A stretch of DNA of 64,000 bases. Origin: Pseudovibrio exalbescens (lineage in GTDB: Bacteria; Pseudomonadota; Alphaproteobacteria; Rhizobiales; Stappiaceae). Position 1 is the first letter of the stretch. Each line of letters opens with the position of its first letter. Positions 1 through 7,830 of the stretch are shown here, piece by piece. The position numbers were made by a program, and so were the translations under genes. Below the pieces are notes generated by a model. The model was not told the origin of the DNA. It worked only from the letters and a program-made list of their open reading frames with translations, and made no database searches. The stretch spans positions 868,001 through 932,000 of the forward strand of contig NZ_JAQZAJ010000001.1 of the NCBI RefSeq assembly GCF_028737195.1. Direction: 5' to 3'.

Positions 1-420
1 AAGCCGCAGGATGCCCACAAGTACCCCCACGAGTTTTCTGGCGGGCAGCGGCAACGCATTGCCATTGCCCGGGCGCTGGTGACCGAACCACAGCTGATTG
101 TGGCTGATGAGCCGGTATCCGCTCTGGACGTTTCCATTCGCGCTCAAATTCTTGATTTACTTGCAGATTTAAGGGACAGGCTGGGCGTTGCCTATCTGTT
201 TATCAGTCACGATTTGTCCGTTGTGCAGGCCATTACCGACCGGGTGATCGTGATGAATGGCGGCCGAATTGTCGAAGAAGGAAGCACCGAGCAGGTGTTC
301 CGCCACCCAAAGCACCCCTACACCCGCATGTTGGTGGCCGCCGCGCCCGACCTCAACGCGTCATTGAAGCGGCGCCACAAAGCCGAGATCAAGGCCAGAA
401 CGGCACGGCAAAAAAGCTAA
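1..420 (+). CDS. Oligopeptide/dipeptide ABC transporter ATP-binding protein, C-terminal part
   Basis: The gene enters the window from the left, in frame from base 1, and stops at 420; 139 residues are visible. They hold the ABC signature ([15 protein letters not shown], about residues 12-26), the Walker B stretch ending [12 protein letters not shown], and the switch histidine in [10 protein letters not shown]. The end, with [12 protein letters not shown], is typical of the OppF/DppF family, where this tail follows the nucleotide-binding domain. The protein would energise uptake of a peptide or similar solute at the inner membrane. Its Walker A lies upstream of the window. The ROK kinase and M20 deacetylase that follow on the same strand may handle the imported compound, but the 205-bp gap leaves co-transcription open. 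The substrate cannot be told. Confidence 0.93.
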   Translation, partial: KPQDAHKYPHEFSGGQRQRIAIARALVTEPQLIVADEPVSALDVSIRAQILDLLADLRDRLGVAYLFISHDLSVVQAITDRVIVMNGGRIVEEGSTEQVFRHPKHPYTRMLVAAAPDLNASLKRRHKAEIKARTARQKS

Positions 421-625
421 GGCCCGCGCCTTGGCCGTTGAAGGGGGATAACTTTGCGCTGATCTTGCGTTGGTTTGAATGAAACGCGGAGTTTCTGCAC
501 CAGCGCGAAAACAGCCCCCCCCTACAGGGCGTGAATACCCAACTATGTGATTGCGCGGGCTGGTGAAATATGAGGGAGTTCTCATAGACTACGCCAAGCA
601 AATCAAATGGGAGGATGTTCAGGCC

Positions 626-1528
626 ATGAGACTTGGACTTGATTGGGGTGGCACTAAGATCGAAATCATCGCACTGTCTGATCAGGGCGAAGAGATGTTT
701 CGCAAGCGCGTGGACACGCCGCGCGATGACTACAATGGCTGTATTGATGCGGTTGTCGGTCTGGTTTCAGCCGCTGAAGAAGCGACCGGCCAACGGGGCT
801 CTGTCGGCATTGGTATTCCGGGTTCAATCTCCCCTTCTTCAGGTTTGGTGAAAAATGCTAATTCAACCTGGATGAACGGCAAGCCATTGGACAAGGATCT
901 GGAACAGGCGTTGGGCCGCCCGATCCGCATTCAAAACGATGCCAACTGCCTTGCGGTTTCCGAGGCAACGGATGGTGCCGGGGCAGGCTTTGCGGTGGTG
1001 CACGCCATCATCATCGGCACGGGTTGCGGCTCCGGCATTGCCATCAACGGCAAGCCGCTGCGCGGTGCCAACGGGATTGGAGGCGAATGGGGCAGCACAT
1101 CGGTGCCGTGGCTCCGGCCTGAAGAGCACCCCGGCCCGACAAACTGGACCGGGCAGCACAGCCCGATTGACCTTTTATGCTCCGGCACCGGCTTTCAGTG
1201 GGACTATGAAAACGCCACTGGCACGAAGCTGAAGGGGAAGGAAATCGTGGCGCTGATGCGCAACGGGGACGCCCAGGCGCGCGGCACCTATGAGCGCTAT
1301 GTCAGCCGGCTTGCCCGCGCCATGGCCATGGTCGCCAACCTGCTGGACCCGGATTGTTTCGTGCTTGGTGGAGGAATGTCTAACCTGGAAGAACTCTACG
1401 AGGACTTGCCAAGTGCGATGCGTCCCTACATCTTCTCTGATGGGTATGAAGTTCCAATCCGCAAAGCCTTGCATGGAGATAGCTCTGGCGTGCGCGGTGC
1501 TGCGTGGCTCTGGAACGATGCCATTTGA
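626..1528 (+). CDS. ROK-family sugar kinase (fructokinase/N-acetylhexosamine kinase-like)
   Basis: A 300-residue protein of the ROK family, cytoplasmic ATP-dependent hexose kinases. The N-terminus carries the phosphate-binding motif DWGGTK; IQNDANCLAVSEA holds the catalytic-site Asn-Asp pair; GTGCGSGIAINGK is the second phosphate loop; GGEWGS is the ROK signature; CFVLGGGMSNLEEL is the adenosine loop. The start at 626 is chosen because homology begins there and GGGAGG precedes it; an in-frame ATG at 551 would add 25 unlikely residues. The zinc site usual after the signature (CxCGxxGC) is not visible; the matching stretch reads HSPIDLLCSGTGF with one cysteine. Substrate is not determinable from sequence. 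Confidence 0.9.
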   Translation: MRLGLDWGGTKIEIIALSDQGEEMFRKRVDTPRDDYNGCIDAVVGLVSAAEEATGQRGSVGIGIPGSISPSSGLVKNANSTWMNGKPLDKDLEQALGRPIRIQNDANCLAVSEATDGAGAGFAVVHAIIIGTGCGSGIAINGKPLRGANGIGGEWGSTSVPWLRPEEHPGPTNWTGQHSPIDLLCSGTGFQWDYENATGTKLKGKEIVALMRNGDAQARGTYERYVSRLARAMAMVANLLDPDCFVLGGGMSNLEELYEDLPSAMRPYIFSDGYEVPIRKALHGDSSGVRGAAWLWNDAI

Positions 1529-1601
1529 GAAGGCGGGTCCTTCCCCTGCTGCAACAAGTTCCCCGTGAGAGGACACCTCTCGCGGGTTTGAAAAATGAGA
1601 A

Positions 1602-2756
1602 ATGAGTGGAATGAACAGTACAGAAATCCTTAGCAAACTGGTTGGCTTTGATACCGCGAGCGCCAACTCAAACCTGCCACTCATTGACTGGGTTGAAGAC
1701 TACCTCAAGGAATTTGGGCTGGAGCCTTACCGGGTCTATGACCACACTGGTGAAAAGGCGAACCTGTTTGTGACCATCGGCCCTGACGACGCGGCTGGCT
1801 ACATTCTCTCCGGACATACGGATGTGGTTCCTGTTACCGGGCAAGACTGGTCGCAGGACCCGTTCACCTTGACCGAGAAAGACGGCAAGCTTTATGGCCG
1901 TGGCTCCTGCGACATGAAAGGCTTTCTGGCCTGCTGTCTTGCCAAGGTGCCAAAGATGGTGGAAGCGCGTTTGAAAAAGCCGCTGCACCTGGCGTTTTCC
2001 TATGACGAGGAAGTGGGCTGCATTGGTGTGCGCGGTCTTCTGGAGGACCTGAAGACCAGGGGTCTTGACGTTGAAGCCTGCTTTGTGGGTGAGCCAACGG
2101 ACATGCAGGTGGTGTTGGCGCACAAATCCAAGGCATCCTATAGCGTTGTGTTTACAGGACTATCCTGCCACTCCTCGCTGGCGCCGCACGGGGTGAACGC
2201 GGTTCACTACGCCGCTCGCTTCGTGAACAAGATTGAGCAGATGGCAAAGGAGCTGGCCGCTGGCCCACGGGATGACTTGTTTGATCTGCCGTTTTCTACG
2301 GCGCACACAGGCGTCATTCGCGGCGGGACGGCGCTGAACATCGTGCCGGAACAGTGTGAGCTGATGTTTGAGTTCCGCGTGTTGCCGCGTGAGAGCCTTT
2401 CTGCCTGTGTTGCGGAAATCAAGCGCTATGCCATGGAAGAACTGCTGCCGGAGATGCGGGAGGTCTATCCTGAGGCCAATATCGAGTTCATCCCGTCCTC
2501 CGAAATTCCGGGGCTGGATACGGAAGCGGAGGAACCGGTGACCATTCTGGCCAAGCGCCTTGCCGGGCGGAACGATCATGCCAAGGTGGCCTATGGCACG
2601 GAAGGTGGCCTGTTCCAGCAAATGCTGGGCATTCCAACCGTGGTGGTTGGCCCGGGCTCCATCGAACAGGCGCACAAACCGGACGAGTTCATCAAGATCT
2701 CCGAGATGCAGAAATGCGAGCGCTTCCTGGATCATCTGATTGAAACGGCTTCCTAG
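1602..2756 (+). CDS. argE: Acetylornithine deacetylase, M20 metallopeptidase family
   Basis: A 384-residue M20 protein of usual length for proteobacterial ArgE, which hydrolyses N-acetylornithine to ornithine and acetate. Metal-site motifs are all present: SGHTDVVPV, GRGSCDMKG, DEEVGCIG with the general-base Glu, VGEPTD, and the C-terminal histidine in IEQAHKPDEF. The dimerisation domain lies around residues 180-290. The first ATG is at 1602; a second at 1611 is equally possible. Many members of this subfamily act on other N-acyl amino acids, and the placement after a peptide-type ABC ATPase and a ROK kinase would also fit a catabolic deacetylase. The family is sure, the exact substrate less so. 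Confidence 0.88.
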   Translation: MSGMNSTEILSKLVGFDTASANSNLPLIDWVEDYLKEFGLEPYRVYDHTGEKANLFVTIGPDDAAGYILSGHTDVVPVTGQDWSQDPFTLTEKDGKLYGRGSCDMKGFLACCLAKVPKMVEARLKKPLHLAFSYDEEVGCIGVRGLLEDLKTRGLDVEACFVGEPTDMQVVLAHKSKASYSVVFTGLSCHSSLAPHGVNAVHYAARFVNKIEQMAKELAAGPRDDLFDLPFSTAHTGVIRGGTALNIVPEQCELMFEFRVLPRESLSACVAEIKRYAMEELLPEMREVYPEANIEFIPSSEIPGLDTEAEEPVTILAKRLAGRNDHAKVAYGTEGGLFQQMLGIPTVVVGPGSIEQAHKPDEFIKISEMQKCERFLDHLIETAS

Positions 2757-3657
2757 CGGTGCAAGCCCCTGCCTTGTGGCTGATGGCTTATGGCTTGTGG
2801 CTCTGGATGCCGGACCGGCGCTGCGCTGGTCCGGCATGACATCCAAGGGGATGGTGCTCGGGCGTTTTTCATTACCCAGCAACCCCGTGCTTGATTACTA
2901 ACTGTCATCCCGCACTTGATGCGGGATCCAGCCGGGCAAGCGCACCACCCGCCGTGCCCTGTGGCTCTGGATACCGGATCAGCGGCTCGCTGCGCTCTCC
3001 TTGTCCGGCATGACGCTGGTGGGGTGGATGGGGTTGAGGATCGCACTGGCGCTGAAAGGGCCAAGCGCCAGCAATTCAGGCGCTCGCTGTCTCTATGAAA
3101 CAAGATCTCTTGAAGGCTGGCAGCATTGCCTCAGACCACCATGGTCCTCCCGCACTTGATGCGGGATCCAGTCGGGTGACTGCCCCACCCGCCGCGCTCT
3201 GTGGCTCTGGATACCGGATCGGCGGTTCGCTCCGCTCCCCTTGTCCGGCATGACGCCGGTGGGGAGGATGGGGTTGAGGATCGCACTGGTGCTGAAAGGG
3301 CCAAGCGCCAGCAATTCAGGCGCTCGCTGTCTCTATGAAACAAGATCTCTTGAAGGCTGGCAGCATTGCCTCAGACCACCATGGTCCTCCCGCACTTGAT
3401 GCGGGATCCAGTCGGGTGACTGCCCCACCCGCAGTGCCTTGTGGCTCTGGATACCGGATCGGCGGCTCGCTGCGCTCTCCTTGTCCGGCATGACGCCAGT
3501 GGGGGATGATAGGGATCGACAAACATGAAAGAACTGGAGAAGCTAAGGCTATAACTAGGCTGAAAAATTATTGTCTTGCGGGTAGTTACTTGCAAGACCG
3601 ACTTGATGCTGGATTGGTGCTGTGCTGATGTGGGGCGGAGGGCGCGGGTGTTGCCGG
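2757..3657. other. Gene-free interval between argE and the membrane protein gene
   Basis: About 900 bp between two converging genes. Apart from the 240-bp repeat and the related element at 2800-2842 I see no supported coding sequence or RNA gene. The stretch 3510-3657 shows no recognisable structure. Confidence 0.7.
2908..3509. repeat. 240-bp tandem repeat, two full copies and half of a third
   Basis: Copies begin at 2908, 3148 and 3388, an exact 240-bp period; the third copy decays near 3509. Each starts with the palindrome TCCCGCACTTGATGCGGGA, followed by a second imperfect inverted repeat (CCGGAT...GTCCGGCATGAC). The right-hand part of copies 1 and 2 (3051-3147 and 3291-3387) is identical over about 97 bp, while the left parts differ at roughly 16 positions. 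A related single element lies at about 2800-2842. Open frames on both strands look like by-products of the repeat. Confidence 0.9.
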
Positions 3658-4305
3658 TTAGTCTGAGAGGGCCTTGCGGTCTAACCTTCGGCGTCTTGAG
3701 AGGGGCTTCACCACCCAATGGAGGGCCAGAGCGCCTGTGGTTGTGGCGAGCACTGCCACGCACAGCACCCATTTGGAGACCTCCTCCATGGCGCCCTGGA
3801 TCATCACGGCATGGATGACGGTGGAGATGACCACCACGAGTGCAAGGCCATTGTGAACAAGCTGCCAAGTGGAGAAGCGCAGCCGCAACCGGCGGCGGCA
3901 AACCACAAGCACTGCCGTGATGACAACGCCCCACATGGCGATGACGCCATAGATGGAAAAAGCGGTGGGAGAGACCAGCAGCAGCGCATCCACTGTGTCC
4001 GCCGGGCTGGTGATATAGAGCCCGCCCACATGAAGCAGCACGGCCACCACAATGCTGGCACCGACCCAGCGGTGCCACAAACGGCTGTGCGCCTTGTTCA
4101 CCCCCGGCAGCGCGCCAAGGGCAAGCAAGGGCTGCAGCAAGAACAGGGCAAGCGCCACTATGCCAGCGAAGCCGCCGATGATGTAGGCCATGCTGCGGTA
4201 GCCAAGATAGGGGCTTGTGGTGGCCAGAACGACCGGCACCGCCACCAGAAGCGCGATGCCTGTCCAGATGCCAAAACTGACGAGGTTCTTGTGCTGTTTG
4301 GCCAT
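3658..4305 (-). CDS. Ferric-reductase-like transmembrane (cytochrome b-type) protein
   Basis: A 215-residue integral membrane protein with about six hydrophobic segments. Histidines lie where haem ligands are expected: LHVGG in one helix and a pair 14 residues apart in the segment starting WQLVHNGL and ending IHAVM. This matches the ferric-reductase-like transmembrane domain; no FAD/NAD-binding part follows, so it would need a partner for electron supply. The start at 4305 is preceded by AAAGGA; the frame is open further upstream to 4344. The next gene upstream, 19 bp away on the same strand, encodes a Tat-exported protein, so the two may form a periplasmic redox pair. Electron donor and acceptor are unknown. 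Confidence 0.8.
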   Translation of the reverse strand: MAKQHKNLVSFGIWTGIALLVAVPVVLATTSPYLGYRSMAYIIGGFAGIVALALFLLQPLLALGALPGVNKAHSRLWHRWVGASIVVAVLLHVGGLYITSPADTVDALLLVSPTAFSIYGVIAMWGVVITAVLVVCRRRLRLRFSTWQLVHNGLALVVVISTVIHAVMIQGAMEEVSKWVLCVAVLATTTGALALHWVVKPLSRRRRLDRKALSD

Positions 4306-4324
4306 GTTCCTTTCGAAAATCCCG

Positions 4325-4819
4325 TCAGGCCGGAGCCAACACAAAATCAGCGTTTACCGAGGTGTCGCGGGCACTTGGCATGACCGGGCGCAAGAACACG
4401 GTTTTGAAAGCGCCATCATCATAGGCAAGGTGGGCGTGCGGCTCACCGAAGTTTGGAACAATCTGCTCTGTCTCCAGCCGGAAGGTGCCATCGGCGGCGG
4501 TCAGCACGCTGCCGTGATTTCGCGGCTCTCGCTCTCCGCCGATTGTGGTTGCGGCCCAGATCTGAATGCGCACGCCGGAAAGCGGTGCGCCATCCCCTGC
4601 CCGGCGAACGGTGCCGGTGACCCAGAACCCGGAGCCCAAACGGTCAACAAGGGGCGCATTGGGGCGATAGTTGTTGGCCCCGCCGCGCATGGTGGGCGTT
4701 GGGGCAAGGCCCTTGGCCTGTGCCGGAAGCGTGAGCGCAAGGGGGCTTTGGGTCAGCACCAGCCCGGCAGCCCCTGCGGCTACGAGAAACCTGCGGCGGT
4801 TCATTTCATTTGATCTCAT
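4325..4819 (-). CDS. Tat-exported intradiol-dioxygenase-like protein
   Basis: A 164-residue protein with a twin-arginine signal (NRRRFLVAAGAAG, then a hydrophobic stretch and cleavage near AQA, about residue 36). The mature part has the intradiol ring-cleavage dioxygenase pattern: GTVRRAGDGAPLSGVRIQIWAA, a TAADGTFRLET strand, and GEPHAHLAYDD supplying two candidate iron-ligand histidines; a tyrosine sits in NNYRP. It is shorter than protocatechuate or catechol dioxygenases (200 residues or more), so true ring cleavage is doubtful; a Tat-exported cofactor protein serving the adjacent haem membrane protein is another reading. It precedes that gene by 19 bp and is probably co-transcribed with it. 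Confidence 0.7.
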   Translation of the reverse strand: MRSNEMNRRRFLVAAGAAGLVLTQSPLALTLPAQAKGLAPTPTMRGGANNYRPNAPLVDRLGSGFWVTGTVRRAGDGAPLSGVRIQIWAATTIGGEREPRNHGSVLTAADGTFRLETEQIVPNFGEPHAHLAYDDGAFKTVFLRPVMPSARDTSVNADFVLAPA

Positions 4820-5040
4820 TGGGATCTCGCTTCTTCGTTAGATGCTGATGCGGCGCTTGGCATGGGCAAAAGCCGACAGACCTAACCTAGCGGAAACTAC
4901 TTAAACCACACAACAAGGGGCAGGCGCACATTTGCGTGAGGTGGCCCCCATGGCAGGACCACGCCCCCGTAGCGATGGCCTGCGAGCAAAGCAGGCCCAA
5001 CATAGCTGTTCAGCAGGCGGGGGCCTGACAGATTAGGGCG

Positions 5041-5069
5041 TTGCCTCTTTCTGTGCTCTGTTGTAAGCA
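5041..5069 (+). promoter_or_regulatory. Candidate promoter of the tryptophan leader
   Basis: TTGCCT (5041-5046) and TAAGCA (5064-5069) are 17 bp apart. Seven bases separate the second hexamer from the A of the leader ATG at 5077, so transcription may begin on the start codon itself. The -35 is fair and the -10 poor; the spacing is the main support. Confidence 0.4.
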
Positions 5070-5076
5070 GTTTGCC

Positions 5077-5124
5077 ATGATTATTTTGTCGCATCAGATT
5101 CTGCAGGGTTGGTGGCGCGCTTAA
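5077..5124 (+). CDS. trpL: Tryptophan operon leader peptide
   Basis: A 15-codon frame, MIILSHQILQGWWRA, with tandem Trp codons at positions 12 and 13, directly upstream of a hairpin pair and 140 bp before trpE(G). This is the pattern of leader peptides controlling trp genes by ribosome stalling; the Sinorhizobium trpL product likewise has consecutive tryptophans near its end. No Shine-Dalgarno sequence precedes the ATG, which fits translation of a leaderless transcript. It is too short for a normal gene search. Confidence 0.8.
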   Translation: MIILSHQILQGWWRA

Positions 5125-5199
5125 CGGCGGCCCCTGACAACGCATGTCCTGAGTTGACAAGTTGAACAGAAACCGCCGCGCTCCTTCGCAGGCGGTTTT
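5125..5199 (+). terminator. Trp attenuator with terminator and antiterminator hairpins
   Basis: The terminator stem is AACCGCC (5171-5177) with GGCGGTT (5191-5197), extended inside by GCG/CGC, followed by a short T-rich stretch. CGGCGG at 5125-5130, just after the leader stop, can pair with CCGCCG at 5173-5178 as the antiterminator. CAGGG (5104-5108) can pair with CCCTG (5132-5136), which would sequester that segment when the Trp codons are read quickly. Confidence 0.8.
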
Positions 5200-5263
5200 G
5201 TTGTATCTGGCGCCTGTTTTTCGCATGTTTTGCAGGGCGCGGCCAACCAGTTGGAGTTGAGAA

Positions 5264-7438
5264 ATGCCAGACTTGGCGGCACAGACTTACCTGACCAAAG
5301 GCGGCATCACCATTCGCCGCAAGACACGCCCAGCGAACTACGAAGCAGGCACGTCTGAGTGGATGGATCGGCTGGATCGGCAGCGCGGTGCTGTTCTTTC
5401 GTCCTCCTATGAGTATCCGGGCCGCTACACCCGCTGGGATATGGCGCTGGCGAACCCGCCGCTTCTGCTGGAGAGCAACGACCGGGCGGTGATGATCCGC
5501 GCGCTCAACCAGCGCGGTGAAGTCTTGATGCCGGTTGTTCAAAGGGCATTGCAAGATCACCCTGACATTGCCAGCTTCACAGCCGAAGGCAGCCGCATCG
5601 ATCTGACCATCAAGGTCCCTGATCGTGCCTTCACGGAGGAGGAACGCTCCCGTCAGCCCTCCACGTTCTCGGTTGTGCGCACGCTCATCGAGCTGTTTGG
5701 CTGCGACGATGACCAGCTCGGGCTCTATGGGGCGTTTGGCTATGACCTGACATTCCAGTTCGAGCCGATCAACCTGAAGCTGGACCGTCCGGGCGACCAG
5801 CGTGACATGGTGCTGTTCCTGCCTGACGAAATCCTGATCGTGGACCACTATGGCCGCAAAGCCCATGTGCTGGAATATGAGTTTGAGGTTGACGGCCAGT
5901 CCACGGAAGGCCTTGCACGGACCGGGGAAGAAACCCCCTATGTTCCAGCAGGTGAAACACCGGGACGCGGGGATCACGAACCGGGCGAATATGCACAGCT
6001 GGTGCATAAGGCCGTGGAGTATTTCCGCCGGGGTGACTTGTTTGAGACGGTGCCAGGCCAGACCTTTTATGAGGTCTGTGAAAACCCGCCTTCTGCGGTT
6101 TCCCGCCGCCTGCAGCAGATCAACCCATCCCCCTATTCCTTCTTCATCAATCTGGGGGAGAGCGAATATCTGGTGGGTGCCTCTCCCGAAATGTATGTGC
6201 GCGTCACGGGTGGCCGCCGGGTGGAAACCTGCCCGATTTCCGGCACCATTCGCCGGGGCCGAAACGCCATTGAAGACGAAGCGCAAATTCGAAAGCTGCT
6301 GAACTCCGCCAAGGACGAAGCCGAGCTGACCATGTGCTCCGACGTGGACCGTAACGACAAGAGCCGCATCTGCGTGCCGGAGTCCGTGCGGGTCATCGGC
6401 CGTCGGCAGATCGAGATGTACTCCCGGCTGATCCACACCGTGGACCATATCGAGGGCACCTTGTTGCCTGATAAAGACGCGCTGGATGCATTCCTCTCAC
6501 ACACCTGGGCAGTGACTGTGACCGGCGCGCCGAAGCGCTGGGCCATGCAGTTCATCGAGGACCATGAGAAAAGCCCGCGGGCGTGGTATGGCGGTGCCAT
6601 TGGCGCTGTGCTGTTCAACGGCGACATGAACACCGGGCTGACCCTGCGCACCGTGCGCATCAAGGACGGCGTGGCGCAGATCCGCGCCGGGGCAACGCTG
6701 CTTTATGACAGCATCCCGGAGGATGAAGAGGCCGAGACAGAGCTGAAGGCTTCTGCCATGCGCGCTGCCGTGCGCGAGGCCGGATTGGCGCTTGCGCCGG
6801 AAGCAAAGGCTGAAGCCGCAAAGCCGGGAGCAGGCTTGAAAATCCTTCTGGTGGACCACGAGGACAGTTTCGTCCATACGCTGGCCAACTACTTCCGGCA
6901 GACGGGCGCAACAGTGGTGACATACCGCACGCCGGTTGCGGAAGAAGTGTTTGATGAGGTGAAACCGGATCTGGTGGTACTCTCCCCCGGCCCCGGATCT
7001 CCAAAAGACTTCGACTGCGCGGCAACCATTGCCAAGGCGCGCGCACGTGAGCTGCCAATCTTCGGCGTTTGCCTCGGTCTTCAGGCGCTCACGGAAAGCT
7101 TCAGCGGCACGTTGGGGCAGCTTGATGTGCCGATGCACGGCAAACCGTCTGCGGTCACGTTCACCGAAGGCTCCAAGGTGTTTGCCGGCCTTGCGTCACC
7201 TGTAACGGTGGGCCGCTACCACTCCCTGTTTGCCAAACGGGACACGCTGCCGGCTGAGCTGAAAGTGACCGCTGAGACCGAAGACGGAGTGGTGATGGCC
7301 ATTGAACACGAGAGCCTGCCGATCAGCGCGGTTCAGTTCCATCCAGAATCAATCATGTCTCTGGATCAGGATGCAGGCCATGCAATCATCCGTAACGTGA
7401 TCAACCAGGCGATTATCTACAGAAAAACACGGATGTAG
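5264..7438 (+). CDS. trpE(G): Anthranilate synthase, fused TrpE-TrpG
   Basis: A 724-residue fusion making anthranilate from chorismate and glutamine, the first step of tryptophan synthesis. Residues 1 to about 510 are the chorismate-binding component, with the feedback-site motif LLESN (68-72), [16 protein letters not shown] and [11 protein letters not shown]. Residues about 525-720 are the glutamine amidotransferase, with VLSPGPGSP, nucleophile Cys603 in FGVCLGLQ, and HPES near 692. The linker is a short Ala/Lys-rich stretch around 510-524. This one-gene arrangement is known from Rhizobium, Brucella and relatives. Tryptophan should control it twice: by attenuation in the leader and by feedback on the enzyme. 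Confidence 0.97.
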   Translation: MPDLAAQTYLTKGGITIRRKTRPANYEAGTSEWMDRLDRQRGAVLSSSYEYPGRYTRWDMALANPPLLLESNDRAVMIRALNQRGEVLMPVVQRALQDHPDIASFTAEGSRIDLTIKVPDRAFTEEERSRQPSTFSVVRTLIELFGCDDDQLGLYGAFGYDLTFQFEPINLKLDRPGDQRDMVLFLPDEILIVDHYGRKAHVLEYEFEVDGQSTEGLARTGEETPYVPAGETPGRGDHEPGEYAQLVHKAVEYFRRGDLFETVPGQTFYEVCENPPSAVSRRLQQINPSPYSFFINLGESEYLVGASPEMYVRVTGGRRVETCPISGTIRRGRNAIEDEAQIRKLLNSAKDEAELTMCSDVDRNDKSRICVPESVRVIGRRQIEMYSRLIHTVDHIEGTLLPDKDALDAFLSHTWAVTVTGAPKRWAMQFIEDHEKSPRAWYGGAIGAVLFNGDMNTGLTLRTVRIKDGVAQIRAGATLLYDSIPEDEEAETELKASAMRAAVREAGLALAPEAKAEAAKPGAGLKILLVDHEDSFVHTLANYFRQTGATVVTYRTPVAEEVFDEVKPDLVVLSPGPGSPKDFDCAATIAKARARELPIFGVCLGLQALTESFSGTLGQLDVPMHGKPSAVTFTEGSKVFAGLASPVTVGRYHSLFAKRDTLPAELKVTAETEDGVVMAIEHESLPISAVQFHPESIMSLDQDAGHAIIRNVINQAIIYRKTRM

Positions 7439-7450
7439 CCTACATGCACT

Positions 7451-7478
7451 CAGTGGCGGAAATCCGCCACTGATTTTC
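7451..7478 (+). terminator. Terminator after trpE(G)
   Basis: A perfect 10-bp stem, CAGTGGCGGA (7451-7460) with TCCGCCACTG (7463-7472), followed by ATTTTCC. It begins 12 bp after the stop codon. Confidence 0.75.
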
Positions 7479-7582
7479 CCTAGTATTGTTCCGAGGCCCA
7501 GTTAACCATCTTTAGTGAGTTTTCATTAACTCCTGTGGGCTCAGGCTGGGACGTGCCAAGGGAAATGAGGGGGGCATCTCTC

Positions 7583-7765
7583 GTGAAAAACAAGGAAGCA
7601 CTCGCGCTTTGTGGCATGGCAGCGGGCGCGTTCATCACTGTTGGACTGCTATTTGCGATGCAATTCACCGGCCCGGCGGAGTACCTCATGGGTGCTGCCA
7701 TTGGGGCGCTGGTTGCAGATCGCGCATTCAGCTTCTCTTGGTTTCAAAAAGAGAAGCTGTACTGA
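7583..7765 (+). CDS. Small membrane protein of unknown function
   Basis: About 60 residues. A hydrophobic segment covers ALCGMAAGAFITVGLLFAM and a second, weaker one GAAIGALVADRAF, so a two-pass inner-membrane protein is likely. I chose the GTG at 7583 because of the GAGGGGGG run ending 10 bases upstream; ATGs at 7565 and 7535 are alternatives that add polar residues. It is monocistronic, followed by a strong terminator. I do not recognise the family. Confidence 0.6.
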   Translation: MKNKEALALCGMAAGAFITVGLLFAMQFTGPAEYLMGAAIGALVADRAFSFSWFQKEKLY

Positions 7766-7772
7766 CACAACA

Positions 7773-7804
7773 AAAAAGCCGGGGATGGGAGTTCCCGGCT
7801 TTTT
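7773..7804. terminator. Bidirectional terminator between the small gene and ilvD
   Basis: AAAAAGCCGGG pairs with CCCGGCTTTTT around a 10-base loop. It has T-runs in both directions, so it can end both the rightward small gene and the leftward ilvD. Confidence 0.88.
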
Positions 7805-7830
7805 GCTTTTTCAAGGTCTCAAGCGGATGC

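Noticed and set aside
3093-3522. Several overlapping minus-strand frames in the 240-bp repeat
   Set aside because: They repeat because the DNA repeats, have no good ribosome-binding site, and encode low-complexity basic peptides.
5081-6448. A 455-codon minus-strand frame
   Set aside because: Antisense to trpE(G) and to the attenuator; no family features.
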